From Phallusia mammillata (taxonomy: Eukaryota; Chordata; Ascidiacea; Phlebobranchia; Ascidiidae), in contig QLIY01000476.1 of assembly GCA_003260075.1 (NCBI GenBank), positions 1-64,000 of the forward strand: a stretch of DNA of 64,000 nucleotides, read 5' to 3'. Under the pieces are notes generated by a model. That model was given only the letters and a program-made list of their open reading frames with translations. It had not been told where the DNA came from and did no database searches. Below, in pieces: positions 1 through 11,000 of the stretch. The position numbers and the translations under genes were made by a program. Numbering within the stretch: position 1 is the first letter of the stretch; each line of letters opens with the position of its first letter.

Positions 1-27
1 CCGCGGCACCCCGGTTGGGAACCACTG
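1..27. mobile_element. terminal end of a truncated hAT-like element
   Basis: The window opens inside what looks like the terminal inverted repeat of a hAT-family DNA transposon. Read on the minus strand the end begins CAGTGGTTCCCAACCGGGG, the usual form of hAT ends with a CAG start. The other end lies outside the window, so target-site duplication cannot be checked. Family assignment rests on terminus resemblance only. Confidence 0.45.
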
Positions 28-224
28 ATCTATCTATTGGCTTATTAATCATATTGCCATCACTTTAGTTCCCCAGCAGTTGCTTGGACATTTCAAAAAA
101 TCTTTTTTCTGTGGTTTATACCCATTTGTGGTGTTGAACACAATTGGTGAGGCATTAATGTTCTGCCTGTTACTCCCAACAAACTGGAGGGCCTTTAGAT
201 GGCTACACAAACCAATTTGACATA

Positions 225-450
225 TGAATAAACTGTTGCTGCCAGGCATAATGTATCAACAATTTTTTTGCTCTGCCAACAGTCTTTGTTATAATATGCC
301 CACCTTTCGATGCCCCATGCTGGAAGAGCTAAAAATTTTGTTTATACATTATGCATGGCAGCAACCCCCCCCCCTTGTTATAATATGCCCACCTTTCGAT
401 GCCCCATGCTGGAAGAGCTAAACATTTTGTTTATACATTATGCATGGCAG
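225..450. repeat. dispersed repeat copy, partly doubled around C10
   Basis: A segment containing ATAATATGCCCACCTTTCGATG resembles a second copy at about 19586-19700, inside an eIF4B intron, so it belongs to a dispersed repeat family. Within this copy about 76 bases (286-363) recur almost exactly at 375-450, separated by exactly ten C at 365-374. The local doubling is probably an assembly artefact. No coding capacity is recognised. Confidence 0.55.
365..374. other. C10 tract, probable assembly gap filler
   Basis: Exactly ten C separate two near-identical copies of the same flanking sequence. The same arrangement recurs at 9421, 13993 and 38415, which suggests a fixed-length spacer placed between overlapping contig ends. 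Confidence 0.6.
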
Positions 451-502
451 TTTATTCACATGTCATATTGGTTAGTGTAGCCATCTAATGGCCTTGCAGT
501 AT

Positions 503-985
503 GGCTCGCCTAAGCCACGACGGAAACCTGCTATTGGTCCCAGTGTCAGCAGTAAGTCACCACAACCTGCCGACTCACAAACAATTAAACCAGCTCTGTA
601 AATAGCTGCAGCCTCCGGTGAAGACATGACAGGAACCTGCGAAATGTCCATCAGGCATTTGACCAACGATGAAGTTTATTATGTCGTACGATGCCTGTTG
701 ATAGAGGGGCAACACAAGCTCCAAATCAAGCTTCGCACGTCATTCAAATGTTTGGCGACTCGGAGATTTGGGACGCAGGTGACATGAACAGCAACCAATC
801 ATGTGTCGCTTTGTCGGCCGATGGACCCCGCAAACTTTCGGCCTTCGCCAACATATCCGGTGGTTCGTCAAGTGATGAACACCAGTCGCCTCTTTCGCAG
901 GAACCAAACAACTACGAGAACGAGCCAACGGGAAGAAGCAAGGAGTTTTGCTGGGACAGGAGCAGCAACATTGGCAAGAGCGCGA
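503..985 (+). pseudogene. broken partial copy of exon 8 of the 5-13.8 kb gene
   Basis: This stretch is a diverged copy of the start of exon 8 of the neighbouring large gene (7124 to about 7980), including the sequence just before its splice acceptor. Compared with that gene it has an in-frame stop (CTG TAA ATA), lacks about 120 bases between the ...TATGTCGTACG and TGTTGATAGAGG anchors (junction near 690), and loses similarity after about 985. It could be a partial tandem duplication, or an allelic or haplotype fragment placed wrongly during assembly. It is not expected to encode a protein. Confidence 0.6.
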
Positions 986-1095
986 AATGCAGTTGGATAC
1001 TTTCTTTCCCCACGCCCTTTGTCTACTTCTATGGGTGCTACCCAACACAATGATTTGGCGTATTATGACTGTAGACAGAGTATTATAGCTTGTAT

Positions 1096-1101
1096 TTTAT
1101 T
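1096..1101 (-). terminator. AATAAA polyadenylation signal of the Fringe gene
   Basis: An AATAAA hexamer on the minus strand lies about 40 bases after the stop codon of the Fringe-type gene, a normal place for a poly(A) signal. Confidence 0.5.
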
Positions 1102-1138
1102 TGGATTCGCATGAAATATAATATACTTGAGAAAAAAA

Positions 1139-3056
1139 TTAGAGACACAGTTTGTCTTTGGGGTAAATGAGACAGTGGAAAGATAGAAGCCTCGTTGGGT
1201 CTTGCTTTTCGTCAAACTTTGCTTTGTCTTTGCTCAGACTAATTCGATTGTGGTTCTTGTAGCTGAGCGAAATCTACAGCAAAATTACACAACAGTTTAA
1301 CACAACTATTTAAAATTATGTTAATTTATTCAAAAATAAGACAAATTGTGCCACATTTCCTGAGTAAATGCAACATTGCTTGAATCTTTATTTTCCGATT
1401 ACAAACATGCTTATGTTTTGGCACTGTTTATTATTGGACGTTTTGTCCGAAGCCTAACCACAACATGTGTCATCACAGCAAACAACCCGTAACTACAAAT
1501 AAAGAAGTAAATAACCGTGGCAAACATACAAAAACACAACAATCGTTTTTTTGAAAAATATTCACACCTGTTCGTGTAAGGTCTCCTCTGTCAAATTTTT
1601 TAATCTTTCCCAATGCGAGTGAAATAAAACTGATTCTGTCAAGCTAACGTTGAGAAGATGGGTGACGATGAAACCTACTGCGCAGTCGTCGGTCAGGTGA
1701 AAATCTTCGCAAGTTTGCATAAATTTTCCTTCCCTGTAAATGCAACTTCTTTAAAGCAATTGAAAGCATACTTAACTCCAATCAAGTGAAGTTGAACAAC
1801 CAACAAAGTTAACCTACCCAATCCACGGTTTCATCTGTTTGGCCAACACAGTAGTCATACAGAATCCACTTCCACCATGGGCAAATTGATACGGATATTT
1901 TGTGCCATTTATTCTTGCCTACAGAAGAGCGAGAATTGAAATTCTTATGCATCTGAGCAAACTGTTTCAAAATCCAAAAACTAAGCTTCTCATACACAAA
2001 TAAAATATTTTTGTTGCTTTTAAACCCGTAACAGTTTAGCATTTGAATCGCGATCTTTTAATTATTTCCGTAAAGGAATTCCAGAACGATTCAATTTTTG
2101 TTTTTAAATTTTTTTTGCAAAGACTAAACACAAAAACTTGTGTTAGCCTCTCTGGTCCAGGGATTTGATTCAAATCCCAACAATACCTTGTAGGAATCGA
2201 CAGTCCTTCTTCCTATGTACCAAGGTTTTCTCCAGTCGTATTTTCGTAGCAGCTTTTCAAGGTTTCTGACGTTGACGTAATCGTCGTCATCGAAATGGCA
2301 CCACCACCTTCGTAAGCATGCAAAGTTATGATCCAATTTTATTTTCATCAGAAGTTTGAAGGCTAAGTTATACCTTGAAGCTTGTTGTGTTGCCAAAAGG
2401 GAGAATTCGTAATCGAGTTTGCAGCAAAGATCAGCCCTGCATTGCGTGAAATTCGTTTAAAACATATGTATAGATTCCGTCGTTACCTGATTCTTGATTC
2501 AACGATCATTTTCAACTTACCTAGCGTGGGTCGTAGGGCAATTTGTGGAAACCAGGCGATGACCTTAAGAATTACAAACACAACTTAGCTGCTACAGAAT
2601 ATCAAGTGATGCATTACATTTAATACAGCTGGTTAATGGAAGACATAAAACTATTACCGTAGGCTTTCAAGACGCACCTGTTCTTTTATCATATTCTTTG
2701 TCTCCTTCATCGCTGATAAAGAATACCTTCACAATTATGATCGAAGTTAGCATAATAGTACAGGACGTTTTTTGTGGTTGAGTTGTACTCACGTTGTTCT
2801 TGACCTTTTGAAACCACGTCTTTAACACTACGTCAAGTCGACTATCGTAAAACTTCTTGCTTGTTTTTACGGTGTAGAAAATGAAGTTTATGTTGGGTGT
2901 CTTCGGGTGCCCTTTGAAGATCACATGCTGGTAACGATCTTTCTGCTCATAATATCGTCCAGTGCCCAACAGACAAAGGACTGTGGCAATTACCATAAAC
3001 AACAAGATGGCTTGACGTTTTAAGGGCTGACAGATCTCCATCTTGCCTGGGGTCAT
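1139..3056 (-). CDS. fringe (Lfng/Mfng/Rfng-like): Fringe-type O-fucosylpeptide beta-1,3-N-acetylglucosaminyltransferase
   Basis: Eight exons in phase: 2793-3056, 2678-2726, 2521-2563, 2374-2436, 2187-2307, 1818-1918, 1568-1733 and 1139-1273 (stop 1139-1141), giving about 313 residues; vertebrate Fringes are about 320-380. I chose the ATG at 3056; an in-frame ATG at 3041 is equally possible. A short basic N-terminus is followed by a hydrophobic signal anchor (LLFMVIATVLCLLG), as in type II Golgi enzymes. Family landmarks in order are NFIFYTVKTSKKF, the LVSTNC block, CHFDDDDYVN (metal-binding DxD-type motif), YIGRRT, FAHGGSGFCM, TDDCAVGFIV, LFHSHWE and the C-terminal DPTRLLSFHCLIYP. Fringe extends O-fucose on Notch EGF repeats and tunes ligand choice. 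The exon 5 acceptor has a weak pyrimidine tract but is the only in-phase choice I found. Whether it is orthologous to one vertebrate paralogue cannot be told here. Confidence 0.93.
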
Positions 3057-3572
3057 ATCGTTGTAAGCAATCCACGGACTGTTATTTGTGGCTATTAGGC
3101 CGGTACATTTTAAGAAAGTACTCAAAGACCTTTGCTGTGGTGAAAACTTACATTGTTAGAATGCCTGTTGAAACAAACAAAAACCGAAAACGTTTTTCTA
3201 AATAAATTTTCTGACTGTACAATAAAGCGTGTTTGCAATCCAAACTGTCAAACAAGGTAAGATGTAACTTACGTGCTGGTTTTACTTTTAGTGTACAATT
3301 TATTACCTCCACGTTACTAATGCTAAACCAGCATTATTATGGTAAGTAGCATTTAAAAGACATGTAACACATTTGAAATACTTACAAAAAAGGTTTACAT
3401 TGAATTAAGTAGAAATCGCTTCGATATTACTACTTCATAACGTAGTCGGCTATTGCACAGTCAAGCATTTTGTTCAAATTTGTGAATATATCCGAGGTGT
3501 CACATCCATATGCCGTGTCTAGCTGTCTTGTTTTATATCTGACACACTATTCTTATTCAGTATCGTACAGAC

Positions 3573-3821
3573 TCATATCTCCCCAACTAAAAACTTTTTA
3601 GGTTGGTTGTACTTTTTCCTCATTTTCAAGATCTGATGCTCCAAGATGACTCGATAAACTGCCATAGTGGTCTTTTGTTTACTTGTCCAATCACACGTCC
3701 AAGTTGCGTGAAAGTCAAACGACTCTTTGAAACCTTTCTGTTCAAGAAATTGGAGATCTGTGTTCAACGTTGCACATATACCGCGACACATTGCCTCAGG
3801 GCTTGCTAGGAGGTTCTTCAC
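3573..3821 (-). CDS. possible 3'-terminal exon of an unidentified gene
   Basis: A good acceptor (TTTCACAG) is followed by 82 open codons ending in TGA at 3573-3575. The peptide contains MCRGICATLNTDLQ and a basic tail (HQILKMRKKYNQPKK). I do not recognise the family. No upstream coding exon on this strand was found between 3.9 and 5 kb, and the exon is not part of the Fringe gene, whose model is complete without it. It could be a real terminal exon, an untranslated region, or chance. Confidence 0.25.
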   Translation of the reverse strand: MKNLLASPEAMCRGICATLNTDLQFLEQKGFKESFDFHATWTCDWTSKQKTTMAVYRVILEHQILKMRKKYNQPKKFLVGEI

Positions 3822-5072
3822 CTGTGAAATGCACATTTGTAACCCGTAATGGCTTACTGCAAGAAGGTTTATGTTTACATTAGTTCCATACAAATTCCTG
3901 CGAAACAATTAGTTGCGGTTTATTGTACACCGGCACCCCATGTTCACTTGACCTTGGCATAAGATTTGTTTCCAAGCGCGTGTCTGCCAATGTAATTAAG
4001 TGTCCCGCGTTGAAATCGTATTATTGCAGTTTTTCGTGTGATGAATATGTTTCACCCGTTCTGTGTTATAGAAGGTTTTGCGTTTTCAGGTATTATCCAC
4101 ACTGGACACACGCTACAGTTTCTGCTGTTCTATCCGGGTTACGATTTCGGACGACATTTTCGCTACTTTACAACAGATTTTCACATTTTTGGTCCAAGTT
4201 CAAGTACGACTTCCAAGTTCGCTGAATGTTTTTTACACTTTTAGAACACAAATCAGAATTCGACCACTTTTTATCGGTTAACCCAGAATCCACCATATGG
4301 TAAAGTAGCAATATTTAATTTTAAAACTTTCGTATTTTACGAAATTAAAACATTAGCAACAGATTTGTCAAACAAAAAATAAATTAAACTTAAATCAGTC
4401 CTGTTTTGTGAAAACAAGTCCAAGTCCAATGTTATGGGTAAAAAAAAATCAAGTTAAAAAAATCAGTATTTGGGATACGCTTGATTAAACAGGCTTTAAA
4501 TCAAACTGAATTCGAACGCAACCTGATCACTAACAAGTTTTTCCAGGGGCTGTAGGCAGCTTTATTTCTCCAAGTCCGTGCACGCATACAGTACATTTAG
4601 TATCCTTGTTTTGTTGTTTGAGTTATTCACGTTTTCTTCACTTTTTGTTTACGGGAAGCAGGTGAGTTGATCAGATTTTGTTTTTCAGCCTAATTATTTT
4701 AGAATTAAGTTTGTTTTTTATTGGATTGTTTTGGTGCAGACAGTTTCATAAAGCATAAAGAAAGGAAATTTGGTAAAGTGTTTTTGATAAGAGAGGTTAA
4801 AACTATAAAATATCTATATAATTTGTATATAACTGTGTATTGAAATCATAGTAACTCATAATTAAAATAATACATACAATAATTCGTTTAATAATCATAA
4901 ATATTGCTAACTTGCAGAAGTGGCAGTTTATGTTGAAACAATGAAACACTTATTCTCACTTATTATCAACAATAATTATGCATTAGCAAAAAAAGTTTTA
5001 TACAAGGGTCAAATCCAAATCTGAAACGAGCAGAAGTTTATTTGTGTCATGTTATATATTGTACTAGTGCAA
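3822..5072. other. intergenic, no feature recognised
   Basis: AT-rich sequence between the minus-strand Fringe side and the plus-strand gene at 5 kb. Short overlapping plus-strand ORFs at 3923-4281 have neither consistent codon character nor family resemblance. Promoter elements for the gene starting at 5073 are presumably here, but I cannot point to a specific one. Confidence 0.4.
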
Positions 5073-8000
5073 ATGAATCGAAGGCAATTCTATCCACCAA
5101 GAAATACGTTTCCCGGGTTGCTACCCCCCTCCTATTTGTCTACACCCCCACTTTCATTTTACCCCCAGCAGTATCCAGTTGCCCCGATGAGCACCGCCCC
5201 CATGATTGCACAACACGGTAAATGCAATTAAACTCATCAAAATTTGTTTCTGAGCTATTTTTTGTTGTCACGCACTAGATCTAACATTTATGTTCTAAAA
5301 CCTTTGGTCTATGTAATTCGCCTAATTTTGTCTGGTTACAAATTCAACAAACACTTTCTTTATTAAATTATAAACATAAATGCCAGAGAACTTTCAAGCT
5401 CAGTTGACAACCTGCACTCATGATGACAAAATCGATTGTCTTAACGTCTGCAAGATATATTCTATATACACAAGTTTTCTGGCAGTTATGTTTTTAACCA
5501 AATTACTTTTTAAGTCCGTGTATGGAGTTCCTAATTAAACGTAAGAAATATTTCTGATTTAATGTGTATTATAACACAAGGGCCTTGACAATTATAGATT
5601 TCTGTCCAATGTGCGTGAGAATGCCGGTTATGTCACCATACCAGCAATGTCCGCAATACATGTACTACTCCGGTATGCCAATGGCTGGACCGGATCTCTG
5701 CAGAATTTTGCCTGGTGCCAGTTACGTGCCAGCAGCACCCAGTGCGATGCCCTATCCTCCCAATATGCAGGTTCCATTAGGTAAGTGGTTTACACGTATT
5801 GCAAACCTAATCAGTCAATTAACGACAGTTAAATTGTCAACAGGCATGTCGTTATTGAGACAAACTGGTGGATTGCCGCCTGATCCGGGGCCTCAAGCCT
5901 TTGGTGCGTCGCGTTCAAATGGAAATCGGTTTCCAAACACTAACTTGGATACAGGAGCTAACGAATGCACGCAAGGTATAGTGTTGATTGGTTTTGACCT
6001 GATGTAATCAACTTGCGTTTAAAGATTTTTTTAGATATAAAACATTTGCCTCGCACGTAAACATGTGAAAAGAGATCTCACAACTTCCTGTAGCCAAAAC
6101 CACAGCGCGAGTTAAAAAAAAGCGTTTCCACCCCTACAGTATTAAATGTCAAACTCATTTCGACTCTTAGCGGACCTATGTTGTGGCAAATTAAAGTTTT
6201 GGTTTGAATGTATGACATGACAGCGTCAAGTTAACGGTATCGCCGACAAGGGTTACAAACATATTGCATACAGATGGGCGCCAAACGACAAGAAGCAGAA
6301 GCAACTTGCGAGGAAGAGGCAGCAGAACTCAGAATCGAACAAGGAATTCTAATTTCAGCCAAAGTCGAAATACTTCAATTGCAGCATCAAAAATTAAGCA
6401 GCGGTATTCTATATATCGCAAGCAAACAAACAGCAGAAGCAAATCTAAAGAAGTAAATTAACAAATGTGAAACTCTTGCATGTTTGAGTAGAATTGTCTA
6501 AATTTTATTCCTGTTAGAAAGACCACACTCGATCAGGCGGTCAGGCGATGCCATCTGTTGAACCGGTGGAATTAAGCAGCATTGCGTGCATTGAAGAAGG
6601 TCGAGGTAAACAAAGCAAAGCAATATTAGTATGATGCCATCTAAAACATATAGCTAAATTGTTAGCAATTACCACCAGATACTGACTACGATAGCTGGGA
6701 AGAGGTTGAAAACGAAGACGTCCCTGTCACAAATGCTTCTACTTGGTTGGACGACACCCGTATGGTGATGGAAGCACCTGCATTAACTAACAGACACAAG
6801 CATATTGGAGCTCATTCCAAAAGTATGTTTTTCCCAAATATAAATTCTGTACATCAATATTTTTTTGTATTTTATCTCACTTTCTAAGTTAACTATCTAA
6901 TGAAGTAATTTAACGATGTTTTTTCACAACATGATTTATGTTCAGAAACTACGGAGGGACGACTACCGATGGACTACACCCTGATCAATGATAAGACATT
7001 TTCCTATGTCAACTACAATCCGGAAATGGTGCCACTGAAGCTTGACAAGATGTGGATACACGTAATACCACTTACTTACTAAAACAACGAACCAACGTAA
7101 AGAAAACTGTTTATTTTTTGCAGAGTGGCTCGCCTAAGCCACAAAGAAAATCCGCTGTTGGTCCTACTGTCAGCGGTACGTCACCACAGCGAGCAGACTC
7201 GGCGTTAAAAACAATCAAACCAGCTCTGTGCATCGCTGCAGCCTCCGGTGAAGACATGACGGGAACCTGCGAAATGTCCATTAGGCATTTGACCAACGAT
7301 GAAGTTTATTATGTCGTACGACCTAAAGCCAAACCCTGCAATGAAAACAACAAAACAGACGCTGCATCAAAAAGCTGCCAAGNAAGCCACGACTGAAACC
7401 TGCTATTGGTCCCAGTGTCAGCAGTAAGTCACCACAACCTGCCGACTCACAAACAATTAAACCAGCTCTGTAAATAGCTGCAGCCTCCGGTGAAGACATG
7501 ACGGGAACCTGCGAAATGTCCATCAGGCATTTGACCAACGATGAAGTTTATTATGTCGTACGACCTAAAGCCAAACCCTGCAATGAAAACAACAAAACAG
7601 ACGCTGCATCAAAAAGCTGCCAAGGCTGCAACCACGTTCCGAAATGTGCCACTTGTTGCTGTACAGTTTGTAGGTCGCTTGTTGATAGAGGAGTAATGCA
7701 AGCTCCAAATCAAGCTTCGCAAGTCATTCAAATGTTTGGCGACTCGGAGATTTGGGACGCAGGTGACATGAACAACAAGCAAACACCTGTTGCTTTGCCA
7801 GGGGCTGAACCCCGTGCGCGAAGACTTTCGGCCTTCGCCAACATATCCGGTGGTTCGTCAAGTGATAAATACCAGTCGCCTCTTCCACTGGATCCAAACA
7901 ACAACAACAACAACGAGAACGAACCGACGGAAAGAAGCAAGGAGTTCTGGTGGGACAGGAGCACTGACATCGGTTACCGCGAAAGAGGGAGAAATGTTGA

Positions 8001-11000
8001 ACACTTTATTCATCCCACAACTTTAGGCGAGGATGAGCTTGATGACACCAGAATATCTGGGGCTTTTATTCAGGAGGTTGATGATTTTGTCGTGGTAGAC
8101 ACTGCTCCTAAAGCGTCCACTGCACCGGCAATTGATGTCAATAACAACAAATCTGATAATAAAATCCAACAGGATTCACTAATGATTGATGAAGGGAATG
8201 CTTCCCAGGACAGACGAAAGCTGGACGTTGACTGGAATTCAATACGTTCCGTTGTACCAAAAGAATATGCAACAAGGTCGTACACACAAGAAGGTACGGC
8301 AGAGGTGTACGACTTTGACAGTACTCTGGGATTAGTATCATGCCCTGGAGATGAATCAGTCAGACTTGCAACATCAAAACACTCAGCGACATCGTCCAAT
8401 GGGCATAGACCGATATCTGAACAAGACAACGCCATTGTCGCATTTGTGGAACGCCCTGGTGGTCCAGACGGGCGCTGTGAAAATGAATCATCAACATCCA
8501 GCCTTACAATCAGCTTGTCGCCTTCGGAAGAAATTCCACAGGTCGTTAACACATCTACAAGGCACGTCGAAGCTAGGAGAGTGACTACGCCGAGTTCTAA
8601 GGTACGTCCAGTTAAGAACTGGGGAAAACACGACGTGCGTTTGCTCTTGATCGCCACAACGGGATCAAGTTCTCCTTCATCAACCACCACTTGGTGTCCT
8701 CCGTCAGCAAGCACGCCGTCCTTTTCAACCACAACCTCAGTCCATCCACACCTCGTCACTGGAAGAACTGTGAAGAGCACAGCAAACGAAAAACTGCAAT
8801 CGATTCAGTCGCAAAAACAGGCAAGGTCTTTGCCCTCCAGTCCAAAGGGGCGGTTGTTTCATCTGCGTGCAAANAAGGAAATTATATTTCGGTATATTCA
8901 ATTCAACATCGATGTCCCAGTGGACTTACCATTCCGCCACCGCGGTCAGAATATTTTCTTTCGTAGTGGAACACCATCACAGAAACTCCAGATCGCGAGT
9001 TACAGATTGATTGCCAAGATTTTAATAAACCTTCAGCGGCAGATAGATACGATCGGCGTCGTACTGATTCGCCAGATTTTTGGAGAAAGCCTTCCGAAAA
9101 CCGTCACAAAACGTATCTTCTAACTCCCGCATCTTCAGAGCTGCTGGCTCAATCACCAACAAAGGACACCCAAGCAGACCAAAATGTGGAAGCTGTAGCG
9201 GCTATATCTAAGTACGGTAACGATGCTACAGCAACTTTGACAATTAAACCTATTCATCAATCCCGAGCTTCGGGTATTCCGCGCCCAAAGAAGAGCAAAG
9301 CGCCTCAACACGTTCATCATTCAGACCAACATGAACGTATTACAGCAAAGCCAATCACAGATACAGACAGACCTGCTGTCATTGCGCAAGAAACAACACA
9401 GCAGGGTAAAAGCCTTTTGTCCCCCCCCCCGAAGAGCAAAGCGCCTCAACACGTTCATCATTCAGACCAACATGAACGCATTACAGCAAAGCCAATCACA
9501 GATATAGACAGACCTGCTGTCATTGCGCAAGAAACAACACAACTGGTTAAAAGCCTTATACCAGGTACTGCTTCAACTTCGCCAACCAGCTCTCACACCG
9601 TCACCCCGGCAACCACACCAGAATTTGGTCGTTTGGGACCAACAGGTTCAAAAACTGTGGTGAAGACTAAACGGCGAAGCAGTGCTTCATCACGCAACAA
9701 GCGCGGGGCAAGAAAAACTATTATAACATCGGTTAACGCTTCCGAAAAAACATCAAAGAAGACCGACAAGGTTAAGCGCGCGCCAACGCCTGCAGAAAGA
9801 AACAAAACCAAGGAAAAGTTTTTCGTTCCTGCTAAACCAACAACTGGAAGCTACAGAGAACCTGCAAGTCGGCATCAAAAATTGTCACTTTCAAATCGAG
9901 TTGTAAGTGGCCGAGCTCCTACTCGTCGTTCGCCGCGGACAGCGCGGTCAACTTTGTCCACAAAACACATTTCCACAGAGAAGGCGTCTAAAGAACCACC
10001 AAACAAGCCCGAGAAATCAGCTGCATCACAAAGAGCCATGCTGCGTTCCGAGTTAGCTCGAGTGTTTGCTGCACACGAACATGCCCAGCCACCAGCGGTC
10101 AAACATACCACCGGTTCTCATTTGCCCGATAAAAGCAACAAAACCAAGAGACCTAAAAATACAGTGTCTACTCAACAAACTTCTGTTGAAAACCAGCCTG
10201 ATGTCGCGTTACCAACTTCCACTTCTACTGTCACGTGCGTTCTGGACACAAGCGACGTTGAAGACGTCACTCACGGTCACGTGCATTCGTCCATACAGAC
10301 AATCGTTCACAAGTTGGTGAAACAAACCACTTCACATCACGACAAACCTATCTGTTCGCCATCGTTGGCGGCGCTACGTGAAAAGGGTTTGTACCGATTC
10401 CAGGCAGAAATCTACCAAACAGTCGTGGACACGTCTTCTGCAAGGGTCACCACGGTTCAAAAACGCGCAAGCACCGCCCCCAATTCGCCAATACATAACT
10501 CGACTCTTGCAAGTAGCAAAAGAAGCGTTAGTCTGTCTGATGTATTTTACGACTCCACTGTTGATCCTTCTCTCTCCGTTTGGCATACCAAGTTACAAGA
10601 AGATCAGGACATCTCAAGTAGTTGTATAGGTCTTCTTTCTCATCAGGATCATGAAGTTGATTCCAGTGTAAATCAATCCGCGTCGGCTGAACACCCAGAT
10701 GAGCCTCAGTCAATAGTGCAACGGTTTCGGGACATTCATGGCAAAGGATCTACTTACGTTGGCTTCAGCCCTCCTACAATGACGCCACCCGAAAAGTTTT
10801 TGTCACCCCAGAAGCGTGTAAATGAAGACTCACTGATATATCAAGCCAATAATGATAGGCCTTCCCTTCCGGAAGAACCATTGGTTGATGAGAATCTGAA
10901 GTCAATGGATGATACACGGTCTTCTCGTGTTTTGAGCGAGGATCTTGAAAACGAAATTCGCAAGAAGGTTGAAATACTTCTGCACTCGGTCAAAGAAGAT

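Noticed and set aside
4038..4281. Overlapping plus-strand ORFs rich in Phe and Tyr
   Set aside because: Three frames are equally open in AT-rich sequence, with no start context or splice partner.
8070..8780. 236-codon minus-strand ORF
   Set aside because: It is a shadow of the large exon 8 on the plus strand, and its composition is the complement of Ser/Thr-rich coding.
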